A stretch of 64,000 bases of DNA from Lachnospiraceae bacterium (GCA_902363835.1 CABJBM010000011.1:124001-188000); one strand, 5' to 3'. Shown: positions 44,937 to 54,486, counted from the stretch's first letter. A program made the numbers and translations. The notes: a model not told the origin generated them from the sequence alone.

Positions 44937-45103
44937 TCCACTTTTAATTCTATATCTTTCGGCTTCTCTGCATCTGCGGGAGTTGCCCAAGAGGAATCAA
45001 TTTTTGTTGCTCTTGGTATTTGGTTTTCCACGCATAATACCTGAATTCCTCTCTTGGACCTCCCCCACCTTTTTGCTGTTTGACGAATTGAGAAATACTC
45101 CTT
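44937..45103 (-). pseudogene. Excisionase-type HTH protein with lost start codon
   Basis: One frame reads EYFSIRQTAKRWGRSKRGIQVLC then ENQIPRATKIDSSWATPADAEKPKD before the stop at 44937-44939. It matches a small Lachnospiraceae HTH family in which the protein starts MxYxSIxxTAxKWG. The expected ATG position is AAG (45101-45103) and a stop lies two codons further upstream, so no start codon remains. About 55 codons. In related loci such proteins accompany mobile or defence genes. The rest of the 400-bp gap (44846-45245) shows nothing else. Confidence 0.6.
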
Positions 45104-45245
45104 ACTTCAATCTCCCATAGCTAAAACAGATTAATATATCTTGATTATTATAAGCCTATTTACGAATAATATCAATCTAATGACGTGTCTATCATATCTT
45201 GTTCAAAAACTGTTTTTCTAATTCTGTAATGCTGCATCTCCAATC

Positions 45246-46316
45246 TTAAGCATTTGTTACTACATCTCCAAAGTACGCAACAGCAATGGCATTTAACTGT
45301 GCAGCAATATCCTTAAAATCACAGTTCAAATCAAGCGTTTTTACACTGATTTGGTTCCCACTCATTTTGTAGACATTGTTCGGCTGTATTACTTCGTCAG
45401 TTTTTGCATACAACAGCATTCCAGAAACCTCGTGTGGTTTATCACGGAATTCTAAATCTTTATTCTTTACATATGTGAAAATCTGATACAGATTATTCGA
45501 GTGTAAGGTATGCTTATCGTGCAGCGTCTGCGTTGTATGCGTGTAATACTTCGCATCAATAATAAGGACTTTATTTCTAAGCGATAGCGTAATATCACTC
45601 TGCATAACCGGTAGCATTGTTCCAATACCATCATCCAGAAACCACGGAATCTGAGAGGCATTAACAGTAAGTTCAGGAAATTCCTTATTGTAATATTCCA
45701 GAATGAATTTCTCATACAAGAGACACATTCTCTGTTCATCCATAAAAGATGCCATCTTATGCTCGCCTTGTTCTGTGGTAAGAAGCATACCTTCTATTAT
45801 CAACTGGCATAGGCTAATAAGCATTCGATACGTCTGGTTATTTTTTTGGAATCTTATCGCCGACCACTTGATAGAATCAGGCTCAATAGTATCAACATTT
45901 GAGAAGAATAACATTTCCTTCTTCAGAACGCTCTTTCGCTCTGAATTTACTTTTGAGTGGCGAAGCAACAGCACAACTGTGGTTTTCAGTATCTGATTCA
46001 GAAGATTATTCTCTGAAAGCTCATCATACTCACAGGTTAACATCTGCTTTCTGGCCAGTTTAGCTTTAATAGTTCCGGGCATATCTATTTTGCCCCGCAT
46101 AATCGACATATCTTCTTTTTGATTCAGATACTCACGATACAAGCCTTGCTTTAATTGCTGCCCGATACCTTTTGCAAGAATTGCTGCAAAGAGGTTATGA
46201 ATATTCTCAAATTCCTCTTTTGTTATGTCTTCATAGTTCGACTGATTTAAGGTGGTGAAAGCATAGGATAACATATAATAGATGTTTTTTATTAGTATAC
46301 TTTTGTCCTTAGTCAT
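45246..46316 (-). CDS. mcrC: McrC-like restriction endonuclease subunit
   Basis: The start MTKDKSILIKNIYYML overlaps the mcrB stop (ATGA), so the longer frame is rejected. 356 residues. The N-terminal helical part binds McrB; the C-terminal PD-(D/E)XK nuclease core shows MQSDITLSLRNKVLIIDAKYY (Asp, then DAK). McrBC is a type IV system that cuts DNA carrying modified bases (hydroxymethyl- or methylcytosine) after GTP-driven translocation. Whether it tolerates the C5 methylation made at 37083-38168 depends on site preference. Confidence 0.9.
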   Translation of the reverse strand: MTKDKSILIKNIYYMLSYAFTTLNQSNYEDITKEEFENIHNLFAAILAKGIGQQLKQGLYREYLNQKEDMSIMRGKIDMPGTIKAKLARKQMLTCEYDELSENNLLNQILKTTVVLLLRHSKVNSERKSVLKKEMLFFSNVDTIEPDSIKWSAIRFQKNNQTYRMLISLCQLIIEGMLLTTEQGEHKMASFMDEQRMCLLYEKFILEYYNKEFPELTVNASQIPWFLDDGIGTMLPVMQSDITLSLRNKVLIIDAKYYTHTTQTLHDKHTLHSNNLYQIFTYVKNKDLEFRDKPHEVSGMLLYAKTDEVIQPNNVYKMSGNQISVKTLDLNCDFKDIAAQLNAIAVAYFGDVVTNA

Positions 46317-48703
46317 TGAAATACACCACGCAAAACATACTCCCAACGCTGCAGCTTTCCTGTATCGTCGAACCAATATTCACTGAGCATAGGCAGGATG
46401 TCATAATCTACAATAGACTGCAGCCATTCCTCAGTGCATTCTGTTTGTCCACAGAAATAGCTGTGTCCAATACAAAAGCCTTTACCCAAAGACTTATCCA
46501 GGGTAATTTCCTTATTCAGTTCCTTAACCTTTGAAACAAGCAACGAAAATGTTTCGTTGTTCAACGTGTGCTGATATTTAACAAAACCTTCCGAATCAAA
46601 CCCCGGCTCAATGTCAAAGAAACTGAAACGACGGCGCAGTGCATAGTCAATCATTGCCAAACTACGGTCTGCAGTATTCATCATACCAATAATATAAAGG
46701 TTTTTCGGTACTGTGAAAGAAAGCCCATTGTAAGCTAATGTAGCCTTTGTGCCTCTGTAATCATGCTCTATCAGCATAAGCAACTCACCAAAGATTTTAC
46801 TCATATTACCACGGTTGATTTCGTCAATGATAAAGAAATATTCCTTATCCGGCTGGTTAGCCGCCTTCTGACAGAAGCGATAGAAAATGCCATATTTCAA
46901 TTCAAAGCCATCATTCACTGGTTTGTAGCCCATCATAAAATCCTCATAGGAATAGTTCTGATGAAACTGTACAAATTCTACCCTGCTCTCATCCTTTTCA
47001 TCCATCATAGAGTAAGCCAGACGCTTTGCCGAAAATGTTTTACCAACCCCCGGTGCACCTTGTAGAATGATGTTCTTTTTATTCTTCAACACTGAAACCA
47101 GCATATTATAGCGGTTTTCTGTCATGTACACTTCATTAAGGAAATCTTCTCTAGTATATTTCTCAGCTTCTTCCTCAAAATCCACCGGATTTTCCTCACG
47201 AATCATGTCATAAATAAAGTCATATTCTCCCTTAGTCAGTTTGAAAAGACTACCTTGTGGATTTACGAAATACTCCATCTTCTCAAGTTCAGGAAAGCTC
47301 TTTAATGTCTGATAATCAATTGGTGATGTGAGACCTTCAACTTTTTCAAAATAAATCTGCTCACCATCTTGCTCTGCTCTAATACGTCCAACTGCCACAA
47401 TTTGCTTCACAGGATTCGACTCATATCCGATAATCATATCGCCGGCTTTAGCATCCAAGAAGTTCTGGAAAATACGTCTCTTATTCCCGTTGTCATTATA
47501 AAGTGTGTAGGACTGCACTTCACCTACAGCAATGTCAGAAAAGCTCCAGATTTTGGGATTGGCATTCAGCCACCAATATCCGTGTTCTTCTTCTCCAGGA
47601 GCAGATGCAGTATACAGTTCGATCTGTGAAAGATCCACTTTATCAAGAGCCTGTGAAAGCTCATCACGTAATTTCCAGATATAACTGCCTTCTTCATTTT
47701 TACCAGCATTTCTGCCGATGTAAAGAATTGGCCACCAATGAAATTTTTCTGTATCTCGTTCCATCACAGGGCAGCCTGTTTTTTCTGCTACTCGACGTGC
47801 AAGTGCAGAGGAGCCACTATTATAGAAATTTTTGCTTTCGCCATACTTAACAGCAAGCTCTATACAAGTAGCCTGACCTCCATAGTCTTTCATACGCTTC
47901 ATGATTTCGAGGCTTCCGGTTGTGAATACTTTTTCATCACCAAGAAGTCCTACCCAATCTTCCACCGTCAGTTTAGGAGAATAGTCCGACGGGAACCACG
48001 AATCCAGAGAAGGCTGATCTACATGCGAAAAGAAGCGGCTAATATAGAAACCTACGTCAATGGTAAGTGTTCTGAACTCTGAGTCTGGATAGCAAGTATC
48101 TGTGATCTGCGATTTGAACAAAGCCAAAAGCTCATTATCCCCCTTAATTTCTTCGCATATCTCATCATAAAGACTGTAGAAATTACGAAGATTATCAATA
48201 TAGGCACCCTTCTTAAAATGCAGATCGCTACCGAGTTCATGTGCTACAGATTTAATTTCACCGTATTTGTAAATGTAATATTTATCAGGGTAACGCAGCC
48301 ATAAATATGTACTGACAGCATTTTCATACTGATAATGCTGACCAGCGCCATTTCCATATTTCTCAAGAAGAATAGATGACTGGTTTTTAAATTCAATAAT
48401 TCGAGTTACAGAATCCTTGCTCTCATCGAACAAAGCGATATACATTGCTCGTACTTCTTCCGGAGCTGTTCTGGCAAAGCTCTGTATCATTCTTGCCGGG
48501 AAGTTGTTCATCGACGCAAGTAGATTATATGTCTTTGCTAACGAACGAGCCAACATATCAGAAAAGTCGATTGAATTCACATCCCAATTGTCCTGAAAAC
48601 ATTTTACTGCTTCCCATTTGTATTTTTCATTACCCCACTGAGAGGATACGAAGTTCTCTTTGTACTTCATAAGAGCTTCTTTCAAACGAAATTTATCAAA
48701 CAT
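46313..48703 (-). CDS. mcrB: McrB-like GTPase with EVE-type domain
   Basis: 796 residues. The N-terminal 300 are helical and unassigned. An EVE/PUA-like domain (about 370-450) shows HGYWWLNANPKIWSF and AKAGDMIIGYESNPVKQI, a fold that reads modified bases. The AAA+ GTPase: Walker A LQGAPGVGKTF (about 545), Walker B FFIIDEINRGN (about 630) and MNTADRS (about 675), the last specific to McrB. The C-terminus ends near WRYVLRGVFQ-like helices. It forms rings that drive the nuclease McrC, encoded immediately downstream. Confidence 0.9.
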   Translation of the reverse strand: MFDKFRLKEALMKYKENFVSSQWGNEKYKWEAVKCFQDNWDVNSIDFSDMLARSLAKTYNLLASMNNFPARMIQSFARTAPEEVRAMYIALFDESKDSVTRIIEFKNQSSILLEKYGNGAGQHYQYENAVSTYLWLRYPDKYYIYKYGEIKSVAHELGSDLHFKKGAYIDNLRNFYSLYDEICEEIKGDNELLALFKSQITDTCYPDSEFRTLTIDVGFYISRFFSHVDQPSLDSWFPSDYSPKLTVEDWVGLLGDEKVFTTGSLEIMKRMKDYGGQATCIELAVKYGESKNFYNSGSSALARRVAEKTGCPVMERDTEKFHWWPILYIGRNAGKNEEGSYIWKLRDELSQALDKVDLSQIELYTASAPGEEEHGYWWLNANPKIWSFSDIAVGEVQSYTLYNDNGNKRRIFQNFLDAKAGDMIIGYESNPVKQIVAVGRIRAEQDGEQIYFEKVEGLTSPIDYQTLKSFPELEKMEYFVNPQGSLFKLTKGEYDFIYDMIREENPVDFEEEAEKYTREDFLNEVYMTENRYNMLVSVLKNKKNIILQGAPGVGKTFSAKRLAYSMMDEKDESRVEFVQFHQNYSYEDFMMGYKPVNDGFELKYGIFYRFCQKAANQPDKEYFFIIDEINRGNMSKIFGELLMLIEHDYRGTKATLAYNGLSFTVPKNLYIIGMMNTADRSLAMIDYALRRRFSFFDIEPGFDSEGFVKYQHTLNNETFSLLVSKVKELNKEITLDKSLGKGFCIGHSYFCGQTECTEEWLQSIVDYDILPMLSEYWFDDTGKLQRWEYVLRGVFQ

Positions 48704-48719
48704 GGTATCACCCCTTTAC

Positions 48720-48872
48720 TTAAGCATCATGTAGTCTTTTGTATATTTCTTTTGTAAAAATACCAATCACCTGCCTTTTGATTTCGTCGTTCCCCAACAG
48801 CAGCGAGAGGAAATCCTGATTCTGTGACAATCCTTCGATGAGCGCGTTATCAATATTCTCAAAGTATAGAAC
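48720..48872 (-). pseudogene. C-terminal remnant of a restriction helicase/HsdR-like gene
   Basis: The frame reads FENIDNALIEGLSQNQDFLSLL, then KRQVIGIFTKEIYKRLHDA and a stop at 48720-48722; a stop closes it on the 5' side. The pattern (LIE.LSQN.DF..LLL....I...V..IF..E.Y..L) is the C-terminal helical end of restriction helicase subunits of the HsdR/DEAD type. It lies between mcrB and the GHKL gene, so a further restriction gene has been lost here. Confidence 0.5.
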
Positions 48873-48936
48873 TCAAAGTCTTTGACTGTATTGTTCTTTG
48901 CACTTTCATTTACTAATAAAAATTACGATATATTTT

Positions 48937-50964
48937 CTAATTAACATTTTCCACCGCTGATATTGCTATCTCTGTTAATGCATTAACCTTTTCACGCCCT
49001 TCATCTCCTGCCACTTCATCTAATAGCGCTTCAGCCAATTGCTCACGATCGTACTTCAGGCGTTTCAATATTGGTGCATGTCTCAACTCAAAGCTTTTAA
49101 ATACATCGTCCCATGTATATGTATATACTTCATAATTATCTACCTGAACTACCAAACCTATTTTACCCTTGTCTTTAAAAGCTTCATAACGGCTCTTTAC
49201 ATCTTCATCAATCTCTTTACATACAGCGATAAACTTCCATCTCCTAAACTCACTATTATAACTGGGTTGCTTTCTCACAAAATCCATATAATCTTCAATC
49301 TGCCTCAAAACTTTTTTTGATAAGGGAACCTTTGGCGCTTTCAACTCTACAATAATATTTTCTTCCAACGATGTTTCAAATGATGTTTCTATTTCACGTG
49401 AATGACATATAAATATATCCATTCTACGCTCTTGCTCAACATCCGCCATCAAAATTGAATTTATATCATTTTCCCCATATAAAATATTAATATAATTTTC
49501 TAACGCTTTTTGCATTCTCTGATCAGCACTTGCAAGATTATACTGCTCTCCAAAAAGCCAAAAATGATGCTCAATAATTTTTTGAATATGATTTCTTTCA
49601 TTTGCGAATTCGGTTAAATCATATACAATACTTTTCAATAGTTCTATAACTTTGTATCTATCTTCAATAAATTTTATAGACTCAATAATATTTTCCAGCT
49701 TGGTCTTTTTCAAAATATCGGAAAAGTCTCTCCTTTGCTCCGGAGATAATTCAACGATTTGCTCTATAATATTTAAAACATTTTCTCTTTCTTCTGAACT
49801 CAAAAGTAAATTCAAAAAGCCTAATAGTGATTTCTCTTGGATGGGTTTTAGCTTATAGAATATTTTAGGTTCAATTCTATACATTTCTTTTGTAACCGTT
49901 TCTAAGTCACGTTTTCGCATCCTTCCATAAGCATCATTGGGGAATATTGGAAATGTCTTTCTTTCCTCTATCATTTTTTTAACTGCATCGTCTGCTCTTT
50001 GAGACAAATAAATCCCAAGTTTTTTTTCTATAAAAGAAGCTATAAAGCTTTTTAATATTTTAAAATTTTTCTTATCATTCTCTGGTGTAAATAAGCTTAC
50101 CTGTTCACTTTCCAACTGTGAATTTATATTATCCTTATTGTCAAAAAATTCAGATTTTACAAAAACACTATGATTAAAATCAATAGTATTTCTATTAAAA
50201 GTAGTTGTTTCTTTGCCCTTTACAGCATCATTACTATCAAAATAATAATTACAAAATTTCTCTTTTATTGATTCTTGCCATACAACTAAATTGATTTCAA
50301 ATTTAACACCATCAATTGTCTTTATAACTTTTTCACTTAACTTAGTATTGATATATTTTTCATAATTAATAGGCTCTCCATTAACATAAATCCTTATATT
50401 TCGATTTTTAAACAAATACAAAAACCATGCATATTCTTTTAATAACATGGGTTCAAGCATATTAAAGCTCATATTTTCCATAGTTAATGTATGAATATCA
50501 AAAAATTCTACTGTAGTACCAGTTTCTCTTTTTACTGAAACTTTTGGTCCTGTGCAGTTGATTATTTCTTTTTTATCATTCTCTAATACTATCTCATATT
50601 CTTTCATTCCTATATCACTTTTATATACAGTAATCCATTTTGCACTACGTGCAAAGGTTATAAAAGAGAATCTGCCCTTACCTTTATTTGCTTTTGATTT
50701 CATTTGTAATGACATTAAATTTTTTTTCGATGCTAAAAAAGCACCAAAAGTATCACTTAACTCTTCGTAACTAATTCCATCACCGTTGTCAGAAATGGAT
50801 AATTTCCCAACCCCAAATGCGGCATTGTGGTAGAAATTAATATTTATCTCTGTCGCATGTGCTTCCAATCCATTCCAAATAAACTCACATAATGCCTCTT
50901 TATAGTCATTGGTTATACCCGATGTTTCAATACTTTGGTTCTTTACGCTTAAAGGCATAATCAT
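48937..50964 (-). CDS. GHKL (MORC/MutL-like) ATPase with nuclease-like C-terminus
   Basis: 675 residues. The N-terminal GHKL ATPase: N-box ALCEFIWNGLEAHATEI (about 24-40), G1 SDNGDGISYEEL (about 58-69) and G2-like NKGKGRFSFITFA (about 93-105). The middle 250 residues are helical. The C-terminal 170 hold MDIFICHSREI and ENIIVELKAPKVPLSKKV, a D...VELK arrangement like PD-(D/E)XK nucleases, followed by QIEDYMDFV. Stand-alone MutL/MORC-like ATPases linked to restriction genes are known in prokaryotes and are thought to remodel or clamp DNA. It is one of three co-directional genes (48.9-53.9 kb) between McrBC and Fic relics. Exact function unknown. Confidence 0.8.
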   Translation of the reverse strand: MIMPLSVKNQSIETSGITNDYKEALCEFIWNGLEAHATEININFYHNAAFGVGKLSISDNGDGISYEELSDTFGAFLASKKNLMSLQMKSKANKGKGRFSFITFARSAKWITVYKSDIGMKEYEIVLENDKKEIINCTGPKVSVKRETGTTVEFFDIHTLTMENMSFNMLEPMLLKEYAWFLYLFKNRNIRIYVNGEPINYEKYINTKLSEKVIKTIDGVKFEINLVVWQESIKEKFCNYYFDSNDAVKGKETTTFNRNTIDFNHSVFVKSEFFDNKDNINSQLESEQVSLFTPENDKKNFKILKSFIASFIEKKLGIYLSQRADDAVKKMIEERKTFPIFPNDAYGRMRKRDLETVTKEMYRIEPKIFYKLKPIQEKSLLGFLNLLLSSEERENVLNIIEQIVELSPEQRRDFSDILKKTKLENIIESIKFIEDRYKVIELLKSIVYDLTEFANERNHIQKIIEHHFWLFGEQYNLASADQRMQKALENYINILYGENDINSILMADVEQERRMDIFICHSREIETSFETSLEENIIVELKAPKVPLSKKVLRQIEDYMDFVRKQPSYNSEFRRWKFIAVCKEIDEDVKSRYEAFKDKGKIGLVVQVDNYEVYTYTWDDVFKSFELRHAPILKRLKYDREQLAEALLDEVAGDEGREKVNALTEIAISAVENVN

Positions 50965-51145
50965 AGTACCTTCCCCCTTTTTATAAAATACTTTATCAAA
51001 TCTATGTAATTTACGATATTAAAATGAATTTCATCTTATTTAACTTATAATCATATAAGTAAATAACACTTTTCCACTTTAGACCTTATTTACACAAAAT
51101 ATTATCACTTTTCCTTATTAAAATTATAAAGTTAAAATAAAAAAA

Positions 51146-52252
51146 TCACGCATTGTAAAGCCAATTCTTAAATCCCGCATTTCGTGCTGCGTTATATACT
51201 GGCAAAAGAATATTCTCAAGGCTTTCTTGAAATTCACCCTTTGATATACCATCTCTATATAATTTCATAAGCACGTCATCACTATTTACATGCTCTCTGC
51301 TACATTTTAAAAACTCCTTATGTACAACATCATACTTCCACATCATCTGATAAGAAAAATACTCTTTGTCACACAATGCCGTAAAATACTTATTCCACTC
51401 TGGAAGATTATTACTTTTGCTGCTATTTATATTTTTCGTAGTAGGATGCAAATTCCAAAATTCGTCATGGGCCACATAAGACCACGGAATAAAATGATCA
51501 ATCGAAAGTGTTTCTTCCGTCAATACTTCATTTCCATAAATATCAGAAACAGGAGTAATCTCCATAATTGTCTTCCAATACTTAATTACTTTATTCAACT
51601 TCCTATCCTGAGGAGGCTCTAACTTGCTGGAAATTCCCGGAACATTCGGATTTCGCCTTTGCAAATACATAATCAAATTATACTGAATCCAGCCTTTCAA
51701 AATGTCCTGATTCTTTCTTATATAAGTACACCATTCCGTTCGTACACAAATAGAAGTATCTATACCGCTGATATCAGCATAATAATACATCAGCCTTTTT
51801 TCCTGATTCATTCTTGCTACAAGATTTTGTTTTGAAATATTCCACTCATTCCCTGTAAAAGTATCAACAAAAGGAGCCTGTAAACGATACGGAACAAAAT
51901 ATGTCAAAGTCCGCTTCATAGCAGCAACTTTCTTATCTTTACACTGTTCCAGGTAGCCAATAATATTAGCTTTCTTTTCACTGGTTTTCAGACCGCTGAT
52001 ATCATAGATATAATGAACTAAAGCTTCCAATGTATCTGACGGTCCCAGATTTAATTTATACTCTGACACCATATACCAGGAGTCTGCAATCATTTCATTT
52101 ATCAATTCTTGATATGTCAGCGTCTCTTTCCCATTAATCACTTTATTCACAATTGCCTGAAACCAAAATATCTTATAAGATTCACTCATCTTATCAAACA
52201 ATCTTCCTAAACGCTCAATACTCAAATTTTCAGAATATGGTAATTGCATCAT
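51146..52252 (-). CDS. HNH endonuclease family protein
   Basis: 368 residues. The N-terminal 200 are helical and unassigned. The HNH site reads LSIDHFIPWSYVAHDEFWNLHP, then NINSSKSNNLP (about 247-282): Asp-His, Asn and the final N...LP. HNH nucleases with this long helical N-terminus occur in restriction and defence loci. The C-terminal tail PVYNAARNAGFKNWL has a second copy at 21.5 kb. The gene lies 26 bp downstream of a small Fic-like ORF and 181 bp upstream of the GHKL gene, in the same direction. It could be the nuclease of a GHKL-based system (inference). Confidence 0.8.
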   Translation of the reverse strand: MMQLPYSENLSIERLGRLFDKMSESYKIFWFQAIVNKVINGKETLTYQELINEMIADSWYMVSEYKLNLGPSDTLEALVHYIYDISGLKTSEKKANIIGYLEQCKDKKVAAMKRTLTYFVPYRLQAPFVDTFTGNEWNISKQNLVARMNQEKRLMYYYADISGIDTSICVRTEWCTYIRKNQDILKGWIQYNLIMYLQRRNPNVPGISSKLEPPQDRKLNKVIKYWKTIMEITPVSDIYGNEVLTEETLSIDHFIPWSYVAHDEFWNLHPTTKNINSSKSNNLPEWNKYFTALCDKEYFSYQMMWKYDVVHKEFLKCSREHVNSDDVLMKLYRDGISKGEFQESLENILLPVYNAARNAGFKNWLYNA

Positions 52253-52278
52253 AGTATTCTCCGCCGTAATTATTTCCG

Positions 52279-52401
52279 TTAAATATTTTTCAGATACAGC
52301 CTCTCAAGCCCCAATGCCCTGATAAGATCCTTTTCTGTCTCTGCAATAACCTCAAAATTGACTTTAGGCCCATCTATAAGTTCGCAAAATTTAAAAAACA
52401 T
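52279..52401 (-). pseudogene. Fic-family C-terminal relic (40 aa ORF)
   Basis: MFFKFCELIDGPKVNF, then ETEKDLIRALGLERLYLKNI. The ETEKDLIRALGLE block resembles the C-terminus of Fic proteins and matches ETEKDFIRVSGLDM in the decayed Fic gene at 54.0 kb. The upstream Fic core is absent. It is probably a relic, although it is open and could be translated ahead of the HNH gene. Confidence 0.5.
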
Positions 52402-52454
52402 TTACTTATGCCATGGATATAAAAATTTTGACATAATCTTAAATTATAATTTAT

Positions 52455-53927
52455 TTAAAAATATACAAAAAATGGAGAAATATTTTTATTGTCTTCTAAC
52501 CATTTATTTTTCATGATAGCTATAGTTTGAAAATCCTTATTTGATAAGCATGTAAAAATATCAACAAGGCTTCCCCAATTACCTTTCCATATTTGCAAAG
52601 AGTGCTGCCTACCCCCATACATGCAAAAATGAATTTCATATTTTTGTTTCAAAGAGTTATCTTCAGACATTTTTTTAATCAGCCTATAAATTCCTGTTCT
52701 AAATGATTCTTTACTTTTCCCCGCATAGTATACTATTGATACTGCAATTATCTTTCCTTCTTCAGATTTGGGAAGTATTCTTTTTATAGAATTAATATAA
52801 AACTCCCAATATTCAAGATACTTAATGGCCTTCTCACCTGGAATATTATAATAAGGAATATTGACTGTAATAGGTATCGCTCCAAATCCTGTGGTCAAAA
52901 TATAAGTAGGTACTTCATGATTAGTTTTATTCGCCTCAATATTTGCATTAGTGATTATTTTAGTTCTTTGATTTGAATAAAAATTTTCTTGTACGTCACC
53001 TATCTTAGAATCATACGTCATTTCAGGTAATTTCGTTTTTGCTTTTCCATCTGCAACCAACATTATAAGCTGATTTCCTTGTTGACTAGACGGTTTATTA
53101 TTGTATAAACTTTGATTTATATCGAAAGAGTAAAATTCATTTATATAGTCACTTGCGAATGGAAAAGAATATTCCGGAAACTGATCCCTTTTCATAAAAC
53201 TGATCATCTTTGTATTAGAAAACAAAAATTCCTCGACTTCCTCCGTAGTAATTTTCTTTTCTTTCGCCACAAATTGAAGCATGGAAATGTAATCAATAAA
53301 AAATTCTATTCCTCTACTTCTAAAACGCTTAATTCCGAAAAGGATGGCGGCATTGTTTGATGTAATACTGTCTTTAATTAATACTTTGGGGTTCGACTCA
53401 TCAATTACCTTGCATAAAAAATAAAGGATTTTTGTAAAAAAAGATTCACCAATCCCCGGTATATGATTTGCACCTTCCCACAATAAATATGCGCTTTTAA
53501 TATTGTTTTTTTTCAAATAGCTTAAAGATCCAGATATATTTTTACTAAGTTTATCTATATACAAATTATTCTCAAGTATCTTTCCAATTCTATATAATCC
53601 ATAACCTTGTGAGGCATACCCCCACATAAGGCAAAGAACTCCAAATTTCAATGCACTATCAGAACATAACTCTGCTTCTAATAATTTATTCTTACCAAAT
53701 AATACAATTGTTTTTTTAGTAATCTGAAGTTTGTCCTCAAATTTCAATAAATTAATCTCAGATTCTGCCAAACCTAGATTAATCTTTTTTAATATTAAAC
53801 TCAAATCATCTAAGGTATATTTACTACCATATATCTTGTCATATAAATAATTATCTGAGTTAACATCATTAATCATCAGTCCTAATCTCTGCCTAACTTG
53901 ACACTTTTCACACTCACTCAGTGACAT
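52455..53927 (-). CDS. Protein with OGG-like helix-hairpin-helix and unknown C-terminal half
   Basis: 490 residues. The middle of the N-terminal half has WEGANHIPGIGESFFTKIL (150-168), a helix-hairpin-helix of the 8-oxoguanine glycosylase-like type with Lys166 in the catalytic-Lys position and Asp186 (PKVLIKDSITS) in that of the catalytic Asp. The C-terminal half (about 280-490) has no family I recognise; it contains TTGFGAIPITVNIPYY and FCMYGGRQHSLQIWKGN. A possible reading is a base-recognising or base-excising DNA protein joined to an effector. It is the first gene of the HhH-HNH-GHKL group. The gap behind it contains a Fic relic on each side. Confidence 0.65.
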   Translation of the reverse strand: MSLSECEKCQVRQRLGLMINDVNSDNYLYDKIYGSKYTLDDLSLILKKINLGLAESEINLLKFEDKLQITKKTIVLFGKNKLLEAELCSDSALKFGVLCLMWGYASQGYGLYRIGKILENNLYIDKLSKNISGSLSYLKKNNIKSAYLLWEGANHIPGIGESFFTKILYFLCKVIDESNPKVLIKDSITSNNAAILFGIKRFRSRGIEFFIDYISMLQFVAKEKKITTEEVEEFLFSNTKMISFMKRDQFPEYSFPFASDYINEFYSFDINQSLYNNKPSSQQGNQLIMLVADGKAKTKLPEMTYDSKIGDVQENFYSNQRTKIITNANIEANKTNHEVPTYILTTGFGAIPITVNIPYYNIPGEKAIKYLEYWEFYINSIKRILPKSEEGKIIAVSIVYYAGKSKESFRTGIYRLIKKMSEDNSLKQKYEIHFCMYGGRQHSLQIWKGNWGSLVDIFTCLSNKDFQTIAIMKNKWLEDNKNISPFFVYF

Positions 53928-54041
53928 AATACCTCCAACACATAACTTTTATTTTCACTTTGAGATTTTGCATTATAAGGTTTCATCAATTGTGCATCAA
54001 ACCTATGACAAAGTCATCTCTAATAATTTTAATATATACTT

Positions 54042-54486
54042 CTAACACATATTAAAGTCTGACATGTCAAGCCCAGATACCCTGATAAAATCCTTTTCTG
54101 TCTCCCTCGTATATGCAATAGACCAGATAAATTTTTCCGACTCTACGTACGCACCTTCCAGAGCCCGTATATAGTCATTTATTATATAAGGAGAGATAAC
54201 ATAAGGCAAATACCCCTTTGTATCAAAGTTTTATTCTTCAGCAACCTAGCCGTCCCCAATTCCCATCTTCAAATGGTGGGATAAAAATGAATCTCCGATG
54301 TAATTCTGCAGCAAAAGTAATAGGATCATAGTTGTTTCACTCTTTCTCTATTCAGTCACATAGATATTTTATTTCCTGTCCTATCCTATCCAGTGTACAA
54401 ACCGTATAAGATGAACCTGTGATAACGACACGTACCTCTCTATATATCCCTGCATTTTCCTTAATGGCCTGTAGACATTATAACAT
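54042..54486 (-). pseudogene. Decayed Fic-domain protein gene
   Basis: Pieces of one Fic protein are recoverable in different frames: AIKENAGIYREVRVVITGSSY, then TFAAELHRRFIFIPPFEDGNWGR (the Fic motif HPFxxGNGR with His to Pro and an extra Trp), RLLKNKTLIQRG, and after a frameshift YLPYVISPYIINDYIRALE, ending in ETEKDFIRVSGLDM. Stops and shifts occur at several places. Fic proteins AMPylate or otherwise modify targets and act as toxins or effectors. The His change alone would kill activity. It accounts for most of the 680-bp gap 53928-54609. Confidence 0.75.
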
